This document shows positions 38,947 to 47,529 of a stretch of 64,000 bases of DNA, in pieces. The notes under the pieces were generated by a model. The model made no database searches and was not told the DNA's origin. It saw only the letters and a program-made list of their open reading frames with translations. The stretch spans positions 1,945,229 to 2,009,228 of the forward strand of contig NZ_CP061302.1 in the NCBI RefSeq assembly GCF_018687675.1. The letters run 5' to 3'. The position numbers and the translations under genes are program-made. Every line of letters begins with the position of its first letter. The first letter of the stretch is position 1. The DNA is from Polynucleobacter sp. MG-Unter2-18. GTDB lineage: Bacteria; Pseudomonadota; Gammaproteobacteria; Burkholderiales; Burkholderiaceae.

Positions 38947-39150
38947 TTTGTCTCCATTTTGGCTTTTTGGGATTTGTGAAATTTTTATTCGATTCGAATA
39001 TATCAAACTATTCTGAAATTTTATGTATTTTTACTTTACCTTTAGGAAATTATTCAATAAGAGGTGCTTTTGCAGGGCATTTCAATTAATTCGGTTGTAA
39101 ATTCATCTAATTATGTTAAAAATTAGAGTAATTAATTTTTATCTACATTT

Positions 39151-39795
39151 ATGAAAATCCTATTTTTAGCCCTCTCCGCATCTTTCATTCTTGGGGCATG
39201 CTCCACTACCCCTAATAAATCTGCCGAAAGCGCTAATCTTAAAGATCGGGCTATTGCTACAGACTTTACGGATGAGGGCATCAAAATCACCTATACCTTT
39301 ACTGGAAAACTCGATTCCATCGAGGTGTATGGGCAAGCCGAAGCATGGAGAGGAAACGTAGAGGCTATCGCTGAAGCAGATGCCATGGCTAAATTAACTA
39401 AGTTTGTTAATGGCAGGAATGTGTCTACAGAGCGCCGCGTCAAGGTCATTGGTCGCTCAATTGAAGAGGCGCAAGACAACAAACTGGACAAATATAAGAG
39501 TCAGGATGGTACGATTAATGTCACAGACAAACAGGTAGATTACGAGCCCTATGTTGATAAAAATCAACAGTCATCCCAAGATACCAGCGCCATGCGTAAC
39601 GCTAAGGTCATTAACGAGACAATCGTCACTACAGTAACCAATATCACCTCCAAGGGTCGCCTTACTGGCGTTCGTAAAATTCGCGACTTCCAGCGCAATG
39701 ATGGAAAAACTTATGTTGCTGTCTATGTATGGAGCGATAAAGACCAGGCTACCTCTGAATACATCCGTAATCGGATGCAAGGCAAATCACAGTAA
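39151..39795 (+). CDS. Putative lipoprotein, paired with 39798
   Basis: Lipobox ILGACST after a short signal peptide. The mature domain (EAWRGNVEAIAEADAMAKLTK, RRVKVIGRSIEEAQDNK, YVAVYVWSDKDQATS) has the alpha/beta look of LPP20-type outer membrane lipoproteins. It ends three bases before the next start, so the two genes form one unit. The upstream region resembles 30612-30696. Confidence 0.6.
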   Translation: MKILFLALSASFILGACSTTPNKSAESANLKDRAIATDFTDEGIKITYTFTGKLDSIEVYGQAEAWRGNVEAIAEADAMAKLTKFVNGRNVSTERRVKVIGRSIEEAQDNKLDKYKSQDGTINVTDKQVDYEPYVDKNQQSSQDTSAMRNAKVINETIVTTVTNITSKGRLTGVRKIRDFQRNDGKTYVAVYVWSDKDQATSEYIRNRMQGKSQ

Positions 39796-39797
39796 TC

Positions 39798-40949
39798 ATG
39801 CGTTTTAAAGTAATTGCATTAGCTATTTGTCTATGCTGTGCAGTTACGGCTAAAGGCCAAATACTTGGGGCCTTAGCCCCCAGCCCCCTGACTATTGCCC
39901 TAACTGTTGGGCAGTGGTTAGTAAAAGACTCTCAAAAAGCCTATTACGTTCAGGTTGAGTCTACTGCGGCTACACCCGCCCAAGCGAGAGCTGAAGGCTT
40001 TAAATTAGCGGTTGGCCAAGCAGTTGGAACATTGGTAGTGGCTGAGAGTGAAGTGAAAAATCAACAACTTGTTCGTAATGAAATCATTCAATACTCATCT
40101 GGCTATATTCAGGATTTTAAAATCTTAGGCGAGACTCACGTAGGCTCCATGACGAGAGTTGTGATGGATGTCTGGGTGACTGAGAGCAAAATTGCTGACA
40201 GACTACTTAATGTAAGTAAAGCTGATGGTGCGGTGGATGGTGAAAAGTCTGCGGCTCAATATCGCTCTAACTTAAATCAAATGCAATCGGGTGATCGTTT
40301 GCTAGAGTTGATTTTGAATGACTTTCCTAGCAAATCATTTGATATCAAGGCTGGTAAGTCTATTGTGACAATGCCCGCCAGAAGCATTCAAATTCAAATA
40401 CCCATCAATATTTCTTGGAATAAGGAATACATCTCTAGCCTAACTGAGGTACTAGATAAAGTACGCCAAGGCAGAACTGCAAATTACTATGGGGGACCAA
40501 ACTGGGCCGCAGTTATCCGCTACAAAAATAAGTCGGATTGGAGTATGTCTACAGCCTCGTTTAGAGACACAATTAAATTAGAGCTCATAGAATCCAATCT
40601 GATTAAATCTGAACCACTTATTAAGTTAATCATCAAGGATGAAGCCGGATATCACCTTTTTGGGCAATGCTTTCGTTATCCCGGATTATCAGGGGCTTAT
40701 TTGGGCGAGCCCGTTCCTCTCATTGGTTACGTTAAAGATCGTTATGGGAATACTGCGGGTCAATTTTTCAGCTATGGGGGCGAATTTGGCGAAAGAACCA
40801 ATTTGAAATCTGCTGACTTAAGTATTTTTGGGGACTTTAAAGATGAACCGGTCCTAATAATTGATTTGCCGCCCAATATTGCGCTAGAGCGGCTAGGGGG
40901 GATGAGTAAAACTGAGATAACTGTAGTTCGTGGAAGTAGTTGCAGATAA
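39798..40949 (+). CDS. Exported protein with FlgT-N-like domain
   Basis: A signal peptide (MRFKVIALAICLCCAVTAKG) is followed by VQVESTAATPAQARAEGFKL and NEIIQYSSGYIQDFKILGE, similar to the N-terminal domain of FlgT and related envelope proteins. The remaining ~200 residues are beta-rich and not recognised. Three bases after the lipoprotein stop. It faces tail repeat 14 convergently. A role with the lipoprotein in the outer envelope is inferred. Confidence 0.55.
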   Translation: MRFKVIALAICLCCAVTAKGQILGALAPSPLTIALTVGQWLVKDSQKAYYVQVESTAATPAQARAEGFKLAVGQAVGTLVVAESEVKNQQLVRNEIIQYSSGYIQDFKILGETHVGSMTRVVMDVWVTESKIADRLLNVSKADGAVDGEKSAAQYRSNLNQMQSGDRLLELILNDFPSKSFDIKAGKSIVTMPARSIQIQIPINISWNKEYISSLTEVLDKVRQGRTANYYGGPNWAAVIRYKNKSDWSMSTASFRDTIKLELIESNLIKSEPLIKLIIKDEAGYHLFGQCFRYPGLSGAYLGEPVPLIGYVKDRYGNTAGQFFSYGGEFGERTNLKSADLSIFGDFKDEPVLIIDLPPNIALERLGGMSKTEITVVRGSSCR

Positions 40950-40970
40950 CTACAGTGCCAAGCCCAAAAG

Positions 40971-41045
40971 AAAATAGCCCAACAAGTGGGCTATTGAGAT
41001 TCTTGGTGGCCCGGGGCGGAATCGAACTAGGGCCGAGGATGACTG
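40971..41045 (-). repeat. tRNA-Phe tail repeat 14, nearest the tRNA
   Basis: Second-type terminator (usable from both sides), then TGGTGGCCCGGGGCGGAATC, GAACT, AGGGCC and GAGGATGACTGACTC. The GGCCC/GGGCC pairing is intact; the GGAT hairpin has decayed. The lipoprotein gene stops about 85 bases beyond, and a decayed first palindrome (TGTCTCTTTAAACAACA, 41061-41077) lies between. Confidence 0.82.
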
Positions 41046-41132
41046 ACTCTATCTCTGGACTGTCTCTTTAAACAACATATCAATCTAATCAAATAAATGA
41101 TTTTACTTCGACTGGTCTGAAAAATAATTTAG

Positions 41133-42227
41133 CTAAATTTTATTTTTTCTAAGTTGATCATCAATTGTTTTTTGTTTTAGCTCTTCTACTTTCTTTTTTT
41201 CAAGCTCAACCGCCTCAGAGAATTCTTTTTTATATTTTTTATTACTATCTATAATTGATTCATAATTTTGTGGCTCTGCGAATTTACAGATAAAACTTGT
41301 TTTTCTAAGACAAGAATAAGGCCTAAAATTCGTTCCCCCAAAACATGTTGAGTATCTCACTACTGAAACAGTTAGCGTATCTCTTTCAACTCTAATTGAT
41401 TCAATTGTATCTTCATATTTGTCATCCAAGGGATATGATTCAACAACCTTAAATTGATGATAATTATCAGGCTTATCACTTACATCTTTAATTAATTCAT
41501 ATTCTTTAAACGATGAATCCAATTTTGACTTTGCTGCTTCATATGAAGTGAACCTAGCAATATCGTATCCGCTCTTAGAAAAGGATAAAAAATTAGCCGT
41601 GGCATTATTTGACTCCCCCGAACATGTCAAAGCATATTCAACTTTATCTGCCATTCTTTTTTCTTCATACCTTTCTTGCTCCCTATTCAAAGCAGAATTT
41701 ACGAAGCTATGTGACTTGAGTGTTAATGCCTGTGCCTCCACGTTTGTGACAACTTTAATGAAATCTGCTTGATTTACGTCAGGATGAATTATATTTAAGG
41801 GGCCAGCGACGCCTCTAAAAAGAAAAATGTTACCCGTTTTCAACTTTGAATTTTCAAAAGACCTCCACTGTATGTCTACCTTCTTGCCTCCCTCATACAG
41901 CCTGACTCTTTTACTATCTCCCTCATAAAATGCCAGCCATAGTATTTGTTTATTCTGACAATTTTTACGATAGAAATCTCCTCCGTTTTCCCTTTTAAAT
42001 TCTCCAGCTGAAAAACAGTAGTTTGGGCCTCTGTATGCTACGTCTTCGAAATCTTTTTTTGTATCAAAATTACCATAACTTTTTATTTCAGCCATTTCTT
42101 TGGCATCGGCAAATCCCAGCGATACCGCTAATTTATCTTCATTCTTTAGTATTTTTTCCGATTCATTGCCACAACCAGTCGCCAAGATTGTCGAAATTAT
42201 GACTACATAAAATTTCAATATTTTCAT
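41133..42227 (-). CDS. Putative lipoprotein of unknown function
   Basis: The lipobox ILATGCGN follows a signal peptide. The 345-residue mature part is charged, AT-rich in codons, with several Cys (YCFSAG, ENCQNKQ-like, TCFGG, SYCLR/FICKF) and a C-terminal Lys/Glu helix. No family recognised. Its base composition is lower in GC than the core genes on either side, suggesting recent transfer. It is the cargo gene closest to tRNA-Phe. Confidence 0.55.
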   Translation of the reverse strand: MKILKFYVVIISTILATGCGNESEKILKNEDKLAVSLGFADAKEMAEIKSYGNFDTKKDFEDVAYRGPNYCFSAGEFKRENGGDFYRKNCQNKQILWLAFYEGDSKRVRLYEGGKKVDIQWRSFENSKLKTGNIFLFRGVAGPLNIIHPDVNQADFIKVVTNVEAQALTLKSHSFVNSALNREQERYEEKRMADKVEYALTCSGESNNATANFLSFSKSGYDIARFTSYEAAKSKLDSSFKEYELIKDVSDKPDNYHQFKVVESYPLDDKYEDTIESIRVERDTLTVSVVRYSTCFGGTNFRPYSCLRKTSFICKFAEPQNYESIIDSNKKYKKEFSEAVELEKKKVEELKQKTIDDQLRKNKI

Positions 42228-42454
42228 AATTATTTTGTTTGGGTGTTGGATTAAATGAAAAAATATTAATTGAATATTTAAAGAATATCAATTACCTATC
42301 AATTTATACTAGACCCCTATATTTTTCTATATACAATTTTTAATCTGGATTTCGACTACCCTCTTCATTCCCACAATAATCAAGCCAATAATTACATAGA
42401 AACACCGAGGGGTCGCAGGATAGCTGGCCCTGCGGTGGTGGCGATAATTGGACT

Positions 42455-42649
42455 ATGAGGAATTATGAAGTTATCTCCATTGATCCTACCGACCAAATGA
42501 ACCACTGGGTTATTACCTATCGAACAGCTAATGGCCTCACCGACAAGCAATCTGTCGTGGCAATTGACTCCAACGATGCTTTTATTGTGTTTCGTAACCA
42601 AATGATTAAAGAAGCTAAGGCTAAAGTTAAGTTTATTAAACCTAAATGA
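42455..42649 (+). CDS. Small hypothetical protein next to tRNA-Phe
   Basis: A 64-residue protein: [40 protein letters not shown], then a Lys-rich end. Looks like a small beta-alpha domain; no family recognised. It ends at the shared terminator of tRNA-Phe, with which it is convergent. An unsupported overlapping minus frame through the tRNA is not a gene. Confidence 0.5.
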   Translation: MRNYEVISIDPTDQMNHWVITYRTANGLTDKQSVVAIDSNDAFIVFRNQMIKEAKAKVKFIKPK

Positions 42650-42650
42650 A

Positions 42651-42672
42651 AAAACCACCCGAAGGTGGTTTT
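42651..42672 (-). terminator. Terminator of tRNA-Phe, parent of the first-type tail terminators
   Basis: AAAACCACC / GGTGGTTTT around CGAA, nine bases after the tRNA 3' end. The same stem, loop and the GTGTTTCT spacer recur at 16.3, 18.6 and 19.05 kb next to tRNA tails. Confidence 0.88.
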
Positions 42673-42681
42673 AGTGTTTCT

Positions 42682-42757
42682 TGGTGGCCCGGGGCGGAAT
42701 CGAACCACCGACACAAGGATTTTCAATCCTCTGCTCTACCGACTGAGCTACCAGGCC
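42682..42757 (-). tRNA. tRNA-Phe (GAA), anchor of the island
   Basis: Acceptor GGCCTGG pairs with CCGGGCC, with A73 and encoded CCA. The anticodon loop TTGAAAA on a GGATT-type stem gives GAA, and the T stem is GGTGG/CCGCC. A TATAAT (minus strand, plus 42768-42773) lies ten bases before the 5' end. All fourteen tail repeats lie downstream of this gene in the same orientation, as expected if it is the attachment site. Confidence 0.96.
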
Positions 42758-42918
42758 AAGAGATGGAATTATAAATGAAACTGTGTTTTAGCTCGGAAAA
42801 CGTTCAAACTGCGCTTATCCTGCTTCACTAGCAGAGAAATCCTATGGGGGCGTCCCCCTACGGCGGGTGAATGGGGATAAGGCAGGAGACTGAAGTTGCT
42901 CTTTATGGTGTCCGTCTA

Positions 42919-44250
42919 TTACTTAGATGTTATTTGAATCGATAACTGCTCGGCCTGTTTGGCAATTGAGCTTGCAGCTATCACGTCGCCTAGGCTGCCC
43001 ATAGTTGCCGGCCCAATCATCCATAAATCATCCCATTCCCCACCCGATAACTTGGAAACCTTATAGTCGCTAGTTACCGCAATCGATTTTCCAAGGGCAT
43101 CCGGTCTTGCAATTTGATCTGCAATTAACTTACTAAGCAAAGGATCGCGCCCAACCCCAGTGCAATTGAATATCCGATCTCCCGACACCTTAGACCCATC
43201 GCCCAAAACTACCGTTACTGTTTGTGCAACCTCAATTCGTTTGGCGCGCCCCAATACAAATTGAATCTGCTTATTAGCCTCCAGCTTTCTATAGGCCTTA
43301 ATTGTTTGGGGTGATGCCCTAAAGCGATATAAAGACCAAAGCCAGCCGAGCCGCTTAAAAAGAATTCGACGCTGGAAATAAGAAAATTGCTGCCAAATCA
43401 TATTTATATTTGGTCTGAGCTCTTCCCATGCGCTTTGCCACACCACGCTATCCGTTGGTGCGGAAGGAAGGTAGTTACGAATAAAGCGAACTAACTTAGC
43501 CGGAGTTAAGTTTTTTGGCCAATCGGGTTGACCCTCTCTCTTCCAGCCCGCTTGCATCGGCGGGAAGACTGCTCTTGGACCTATCACTTTAATCAAGCCT
43601 TGATGCCCTTGACCAACAAGCGCATTAATTGCATCTAGTGCAGTTAAGCCTCCGCCAAGCAAAATAATTTCTTCATGAGAATGAATATTGCCGAGGTCCT
43701 GACCCACCCAAGGCCTCTCAATAAGCTGCGAAGGGCTCATAGCAGTCTGAATACTTTGAACGGCGCAGGGCCAAATAGGTGGCGGATTACCGGTTGCAAT
43801 AATCACCCGCTGCGCAACAATCTTCTTGAGCGTATCTGTCTCAAGATACCAATACTCATTAGTCTTATATAGATTGCTTATTTTTGCATAAATTTGATCG
43901 ATCTGATCTGAGCCAAGTTCTTTGCTTACAAGCTCAGAAATATAGCGACCAAAATCATGGCGTCGATAAAAGTAGCCCGCATCCGTTTGTGCTTCAGGGT
44001 CATCTATATGCACCTCAGCCCACCTTGCAAAATGCAATGGGTCCTCAGAAAAAACAGATGGAAGATCCTCGCGAACATTGAGGCGAAAAAAAGGGCTAAT
44101 GCAGTTATATGCATTCCCTTTACCCAATAATCCAGGGCCAATTAATACAATCTTTGACCAATGTATTCCCCTGCGCAAGAGATGAATCAACGCAGCTGCG
44201 GCAGCAAAGCCATCCCCAATAATTGCAATTTCTTTTATATCTTGGGTCAT
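42919..44250 (-). CDS. FAD-NAD(P)-binding oxidoreductase-like protein
   Basis: The N-terminal IAIIGDGFAAAAALIHLLRR is a dinucleotide-binding fold with GxGxxA, and NAYNCISPFFRLNVRED and RVIIATGNPP follow. It matches the FAD-NAD(P)-binding (NAD_binding_9) group of single-component flavoproteins, with a second nucleotide region at EIILLGGGLTALDAINAL. Substrate unknown. It flanks the island on the right and lies downstream of the YcaO genes in the same direction. Confidence 0.78.
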   Translation of the reverse strand: MTQDIKEIAIIGDGFAAAAALIHLLRRGIHWSKIVLIGPGLLGKGNAYNCISPFFRLNVREDLPSVFSEDPLHFARWAEVHIDDPEAQTDAGYFYRRHDFGRYISELVSKELGSDQIDQIYAKISNLYKTNEYWYLETDTLKKIVAQRVIIATGNPPPIWPCAVQSIQTAMSPSQLIERPWVGQDLGNIHSHEEIILLGGGLTALDAINALVGQGHQGLIKVIGPRAVFPPMQAGWKREGQPDWPKNLTPAKLVRFIRNYLPSAPTDSVVWQSAWEELRPNINMIWQQFSYFQRRILFKRLGWLWSLYRFRASPQTIKAYRKLEANKQIQFVLGRAKRIEVAQTVTVVLGDGSKVSGDRIFNCTGVGRDPLLSKLIADQIARPDALGKSIAVTSDYKVSKLSGGEWDDLWMIGPATMGSLGDVIAASSIAKQAEQLSIQITSK

Positions 44251-44339
44251 CAGGAAATTATTAGAATGGAAATCAAAACCCGCATTTTTTCTTTGTCAGC
44301 CCCACTACGACATAAGTGCTTGCGCACTGAATAATGGGC

Positions 44340-44525
44340 TTACTCCTCCCACGGGAATCTTGCACGACTTAATTCTTCCATCATTTCGCGCTTGCTTGGG
44401 GCCCTTCTTCTAGTGGTGCTATTGTCACTTTTAGGTGCATTTTGAAAATCATTAGCGCATCCTAGCTCTGAAAGTTCGCAAGGCGCCATAGATTCTTGAT
44501 CGATTGGTTTTAGAGGTGTTGTCAA
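44340..44525 (-). CDS. 61-residue protein directly downstream of the OsmC-YcaO gene
   Basis: MTTPLKPIDQESMAPCELSE continues to a basic/acidic C-terminus (RRRAPSKREMMEELSRARF, then PWEE). It has two Cys in the first half and no signal peptide. It starts ten bases after the YcaO stop, so it is probably cotranscribed with it. It is small and adjacent to a YcaO enzyme, but nothing shows that it is modified. Family not recognised. Confidence 0.55.
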   Translation of the reverse strand: MTTPLKPIDQESMAPCELSELGCANDFQNAPKSDNSTTRRRAPSKREMMEELSRARFPWEE

Positions 44526-44534
44526 TGCCCAATC

Positions 44535-46739
44535 CTAATTAGTCACAATTGCCATTTTTGCTCTAGCGGCATGTATTTTTCTATAGCTATCTATCAAACG
44601 GTGATGCCTATCGAGGCCCTCGAGTTTCATGCTTGTGGGGGTTAAACCATAGAAGCGAATAGTTCCATCTACGGACCCCACTACAGCATCCATTCTCTCG
44701 CTACCAAACATTCTACGAAAGTTAACTAGGTAGTCATCAAGCTCTAAGTCGTCATCTAGCACCGTCTCTAACACTGCATTTAAGGCCTGATAAAACAATT
44801 TACGCTCGACTGTATTGTCGTTATATTGAAGGAAAGAGCCGACAAGCTCATGGGCCTCTTCATGCTGCTTCAAAGCAAGATGAATGAGTAGCTTTAACTC
44901 CAACACTGTTAACTGACCCCAGGGCGTATTTTCATCAAACTCGATACCAATCAGTGTGGCGATATCACCGTACTCATCTAGCTCATTATTTTCTAAGCGC
45001 TCAAGCAGCGCGTATAAGCTGGCATCATCTAAATTGGATATACTCAAAATATCGGCGCGGAATAACAACGCTTTATTGGTGTTGTCCCAAACAAGGTCTT
45101 CAATTGGATAAACCTCAGAATAGCCAGGCACTAAGATTCGACACGCGATTGCTCCTAGCTGATCATAGGTCGCAACGTAAGCTTCTTTGCCAATAGACTG
45201 AAGAATGCCGAACAAGGTGGCTACCTCTTCTTCATTCGAGTTTTCACCTTTGCCAGAAAAATCCCACTCAACAAAATCGTAGTCTGATCTTGCACTGAAG
45301 AAACGCCAAGAGACGATGCCGCTTGAATCAATAAAGTGTTCAACAAAGTTATTTGGCTCGGTGACCGCTTCACTTATAAAGGTAGGCGGGGGCAAATCAT
45401 TGAGGCCCTCCAAGCTTCGCCCCTGAAGTAGCTCTGTCAAACTCCGCTCCAATGCCACCTCTAAACTTGGATGCGCGCCGAATGAAGCAAACACGCCACC
45501 TGTTCTTGGGTTCATTAGAGTAACGCACATAACTGGATATACACCACCCAGTGAAGCGTCCTTTACCAATACTGGAAAGCCCTGCTCCTCAAGACTCTGA
45601 ATGCCTGCCAAGATGCTAGGGTACTTTGCAAGCACTTCCTGCGGAACATCTGGCAAAGCAATTTCACGTTCAAGAATTTCACGCTTCAATGCTCGCTCAA
45701 ATATCTCAGATAAGCATTGCACCTGAGCTTCAGCCAGCGTATTGCCAGCGCTCATACCATTGCTGACATAGAGATTTTCAATCAGGTTAGAAGGAAAATA
45801 CACAGTCTCACCATCGGACTGGCGCATATAGGGCAATGAACAAATACCGCGCTCGCCATTACCAGAATTAGTGTCAATCAAATGTGACCCGCGCAACTCG
45901 CCATCAGCATTAAAAATATTGAGGCAGTACTCATCCAGTATTTCTTTAGGCAGGGTATCTTTAGGGCCCGGCTTAAACCAGAGCTCAGCGGGGTAATGAA
46001 CAAAGGAAGCATTAGCGATCTCTTCACCCCAGAATGCGCCCGCATAGAAATGGTTGTTACTCAGTCGCTCGATATACTCACCCAAGGCTGAAGCAAGTGC
46101 ACTCTCTTTCGTAGATCCCTTGCCATTAGTAAAGCACATTGGTGAGTGTGCATCGCGAATATGCAAAGACCATACATTCGGGATTAAATTGCGCCACGAA
46201 GCGATTTCAATCTTAATTCCTAGATTAGCCAACACACCAGACATATTGGCAATAGTTTGTTCTAGCGGTAAATCTTTGCCGGCAATGTAAGTGCTCAAAT
46301 TTGAATCTGGCCTTAAAGCCAATAAAGTTTGGGCATCCGCATCTAAGTTTTTAACTTCTTCAATAACAAACTCTGGGCCTTCTTGCACCACTTTCTTCAC
46401 CGTACAACGCTCAATGGAGCGCAAAATACCCTGGCGATCGTTGGCAGAAATGTCTTCCGGAAGCTCTACTTGAATTTTGAAAATTTGTTGATACCGGTTT
46501 TCTGGATCGACAATATTATTTTGAGAAAGGCGAATATGCTCGGTTGAGATATTGCGTGCATCACAATACAACTTCACAAAATAGGCAGCGCATAGGGCTG
46601 ACGAGGCTAAGAAGTAATCAAAAGGCCCCGGGGCTGAACCGTCACCCTTATAGCGGATAGGCTGATCAGCAATCACCGTGAAGTCGTCAAACTTAGCTTC
46701 AAGGCGTAGCTTATCGAGAAAATTAACCTTTATTTCCAT
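44535..46739 (-). CDS. OsmC-YcaO fusion protein
   Basis: Residues ~1-130 form an OsmC domain (FDYFLASSALCAAYFVKLYC), followed by a YcaO domain (NGKGSTKESALASALGEYIERLSN, SAGNTLAEAQVQCLSEIFER) and a helical C-terminal extension with Pro-poor end. The OsmC-YcaO fusion is known in proteobacteria; YcaO enzymes use ATP to activate amide backbones, and E. coli YcaO is linked to RimO methylthiolation of ribosomal protein S12. No rimO is visible here. 734 residues is the normal size of the fusion. Confidence 0.9.
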   Translation of the reverse strand: MEIKVNFLDKLRLEAKFDDFTVIADQPIRYKGDGSAPGPFDYFLASSALCAAYFVKLYCDARNISTEHIRLSQNNIVDPENRYQQIFKIQVELPEDISANDRQGILRSIERCTVKKVVQEGPEFVIEEVKNLDADAQTLLALRPDSNLSTYIAGKDLPLEQTIANMSGVLANLGIKIEIASWRNLIPNVWSLHIRDAHSPMCFTNGKGSTKESALASALGEYIERLSNNHFYAGAFWGEEIANASFVHYPAELWFKPGPKDTLPKEILDEYCLNIFNADGELRGSHLIDTNSGNGERGICSLPYMRQSDGETVYFPSNLIENLYVSNGMSAGNTLAEAQVQCLSEIFERALKREILEREIALPDVPQEVLAKYPSILAGIQSLEEQGFPVLVKDASLGGVYPVMCVTLMNPRTGGVFASFGAHPSLEVALERSLTELLQGRSLEGLNDLPPPTFISEAVTEPNNFVEHFIDSSGIVSWRFFSARSDYDFVEWDFSGKGENSNEEEVATLFGILQSIGKEAYVATYDQLGAIACRILVPGYSEVYPIEDLVWDNTNKALLFRADILSISNLDDASLYALLERLENNELDEYGDIATLIGIEFDENTPWGQLTVLELKLLIHLALKQHEEAHELVGSFLQYNDNTVERKLFYQALNAVLETVLDDDLELDDYLVNFRRMFGSERMDAVVGSVDGTIRFYGLTPTSMKLEGLDRHHRLIDSYRKIHAARAKMAIVTN

Positions 46740-46846
46740 GGGAATAATTCCGGAATGATATAGGCGCTATTATCCGTCGCAACGTTGATGCTGTGTGCCT
46801 TATTAAAAACCTCAGAATTAATAACAAGGACTAATGGCAAGGCGTC

Positions 46847-47527
46847 TTATTGCTCAGCTTTATTGCGTGAAGTATCGATTCCCAAAGCTTTAAGCTTGCG
46901 ATAGAGGTGAGTCCGCTCTAAGCCCGTGTATTCAGAAATTTTGGTCATGCTACCACCCATGATGATCATTTGATGCTCAAAGTAGGCCTTTTCGAACAAG
47001 TCTCTAGCCTCACGAAGCGGCAAATCAAAATAGGTTTTTGCAATCCCGCTGATGTACTCCCCACTCTGAACTTGCGAGGCCGGCTCGCTGACTACCGCTT
47101 TCGGGCTTGGACTTGATGAAGGCGCCACCGACAATTTTTCTTCAGCTAACTCAACATGCCTAGGCGAACTTTCTAAGGCCTTGGTAACCGTCTTGAGTAA
47201 CTTTTGGAGTGCAATCGGTTTTTCCAAGAAATTGAGTGCGCCTATGCGAGTGGCTTCAACGGCCGTATCAATGGTGGCATGCCCTGACATCATCACCACG
47301 GGCATAGTGAGTTGCCCTGTTTTAGACCATTCTTTTAATAAGCTAATACCGTCAACATCGGGCATCCAAATATCCAGCAAAACTAGGTCTGGGCGCATTT
47401 GTTCGCGAATTGTACGCGCCTGCATAGCGCTCTCAGCCGCATACACGGTGTGGCCCTCATCCGTCAGAATCTCATTGAGAAGCTCACGAATTCCCATCTC
47501 ATCATCGACCACCAAAATACTTGCCAT
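46847..47527 (-). CDS. Response regulator with Fis-type HTH, lacking the AAA+ domain
   Basis: The receiver domain has the acidic pair in LVVDDE, phosphoacceptor Asp in LVLLDIWMPDVDG, and a conserved Lys in LEKPI. A Ser/Pro linker leads to a C-terminal Fis-like HTH (MTKISEYTGLERTHLYRKLK). NtrX/NtrC regulators normally carry a sigma54-activating AAA+ domain between these; here it is absent (226 residues). It therefore cannot activate sigma54 promoters in the usual way. Two bases after the NtrY-like kinase. Confidence 0.85.
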   Translation of the reverse strand: MASILVVDDEMGIRELLNEILTDEGHTVYAAESAMQARTIREQMRPDLVLLDIWMPDVDGISLLKEWSKTGQLTMPVVMMSGHATIDTAVEATRIGALNFLEKPIALQKLLKTVTKALESSPRHVELAEEKLSVAPSSSPSPKAVVSEPASQVQSGEYISGIAKTYFDLPLREARDLFEKAYFEHQMIIMGGSMTKISEYTGLERTHLYRKLKALGIDTSRNKAEQ

Positions 47528-47529
47528 TC

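Noticed and set aside
13471..41045. The tRNA-tail repeats considered as tRNA genes or as integron attC sites.
   Set aside because: They lack the 5' half, D arm and normal anticodon arm of a tRNA. They lack the RYYYAAC/GTTRRRY core pair of attC, and no integrase gene is present in the window.
42517..42726. Minus frame of 69 codons reading through tRNA-Phe and its terminator.
   Set aside because: It is an artefact of the tRNA sequence (VRFRPGPP type translation) and would overlap the real small gene at 42455-42649.
42845..42858. GGGGG-CGT-CCCCC hairpin between tRNA-Phe and the FAD gene.
   Set aside because: A short inverted repeat without T-run on the minus strand; could be chance in a G/C-rich spot.
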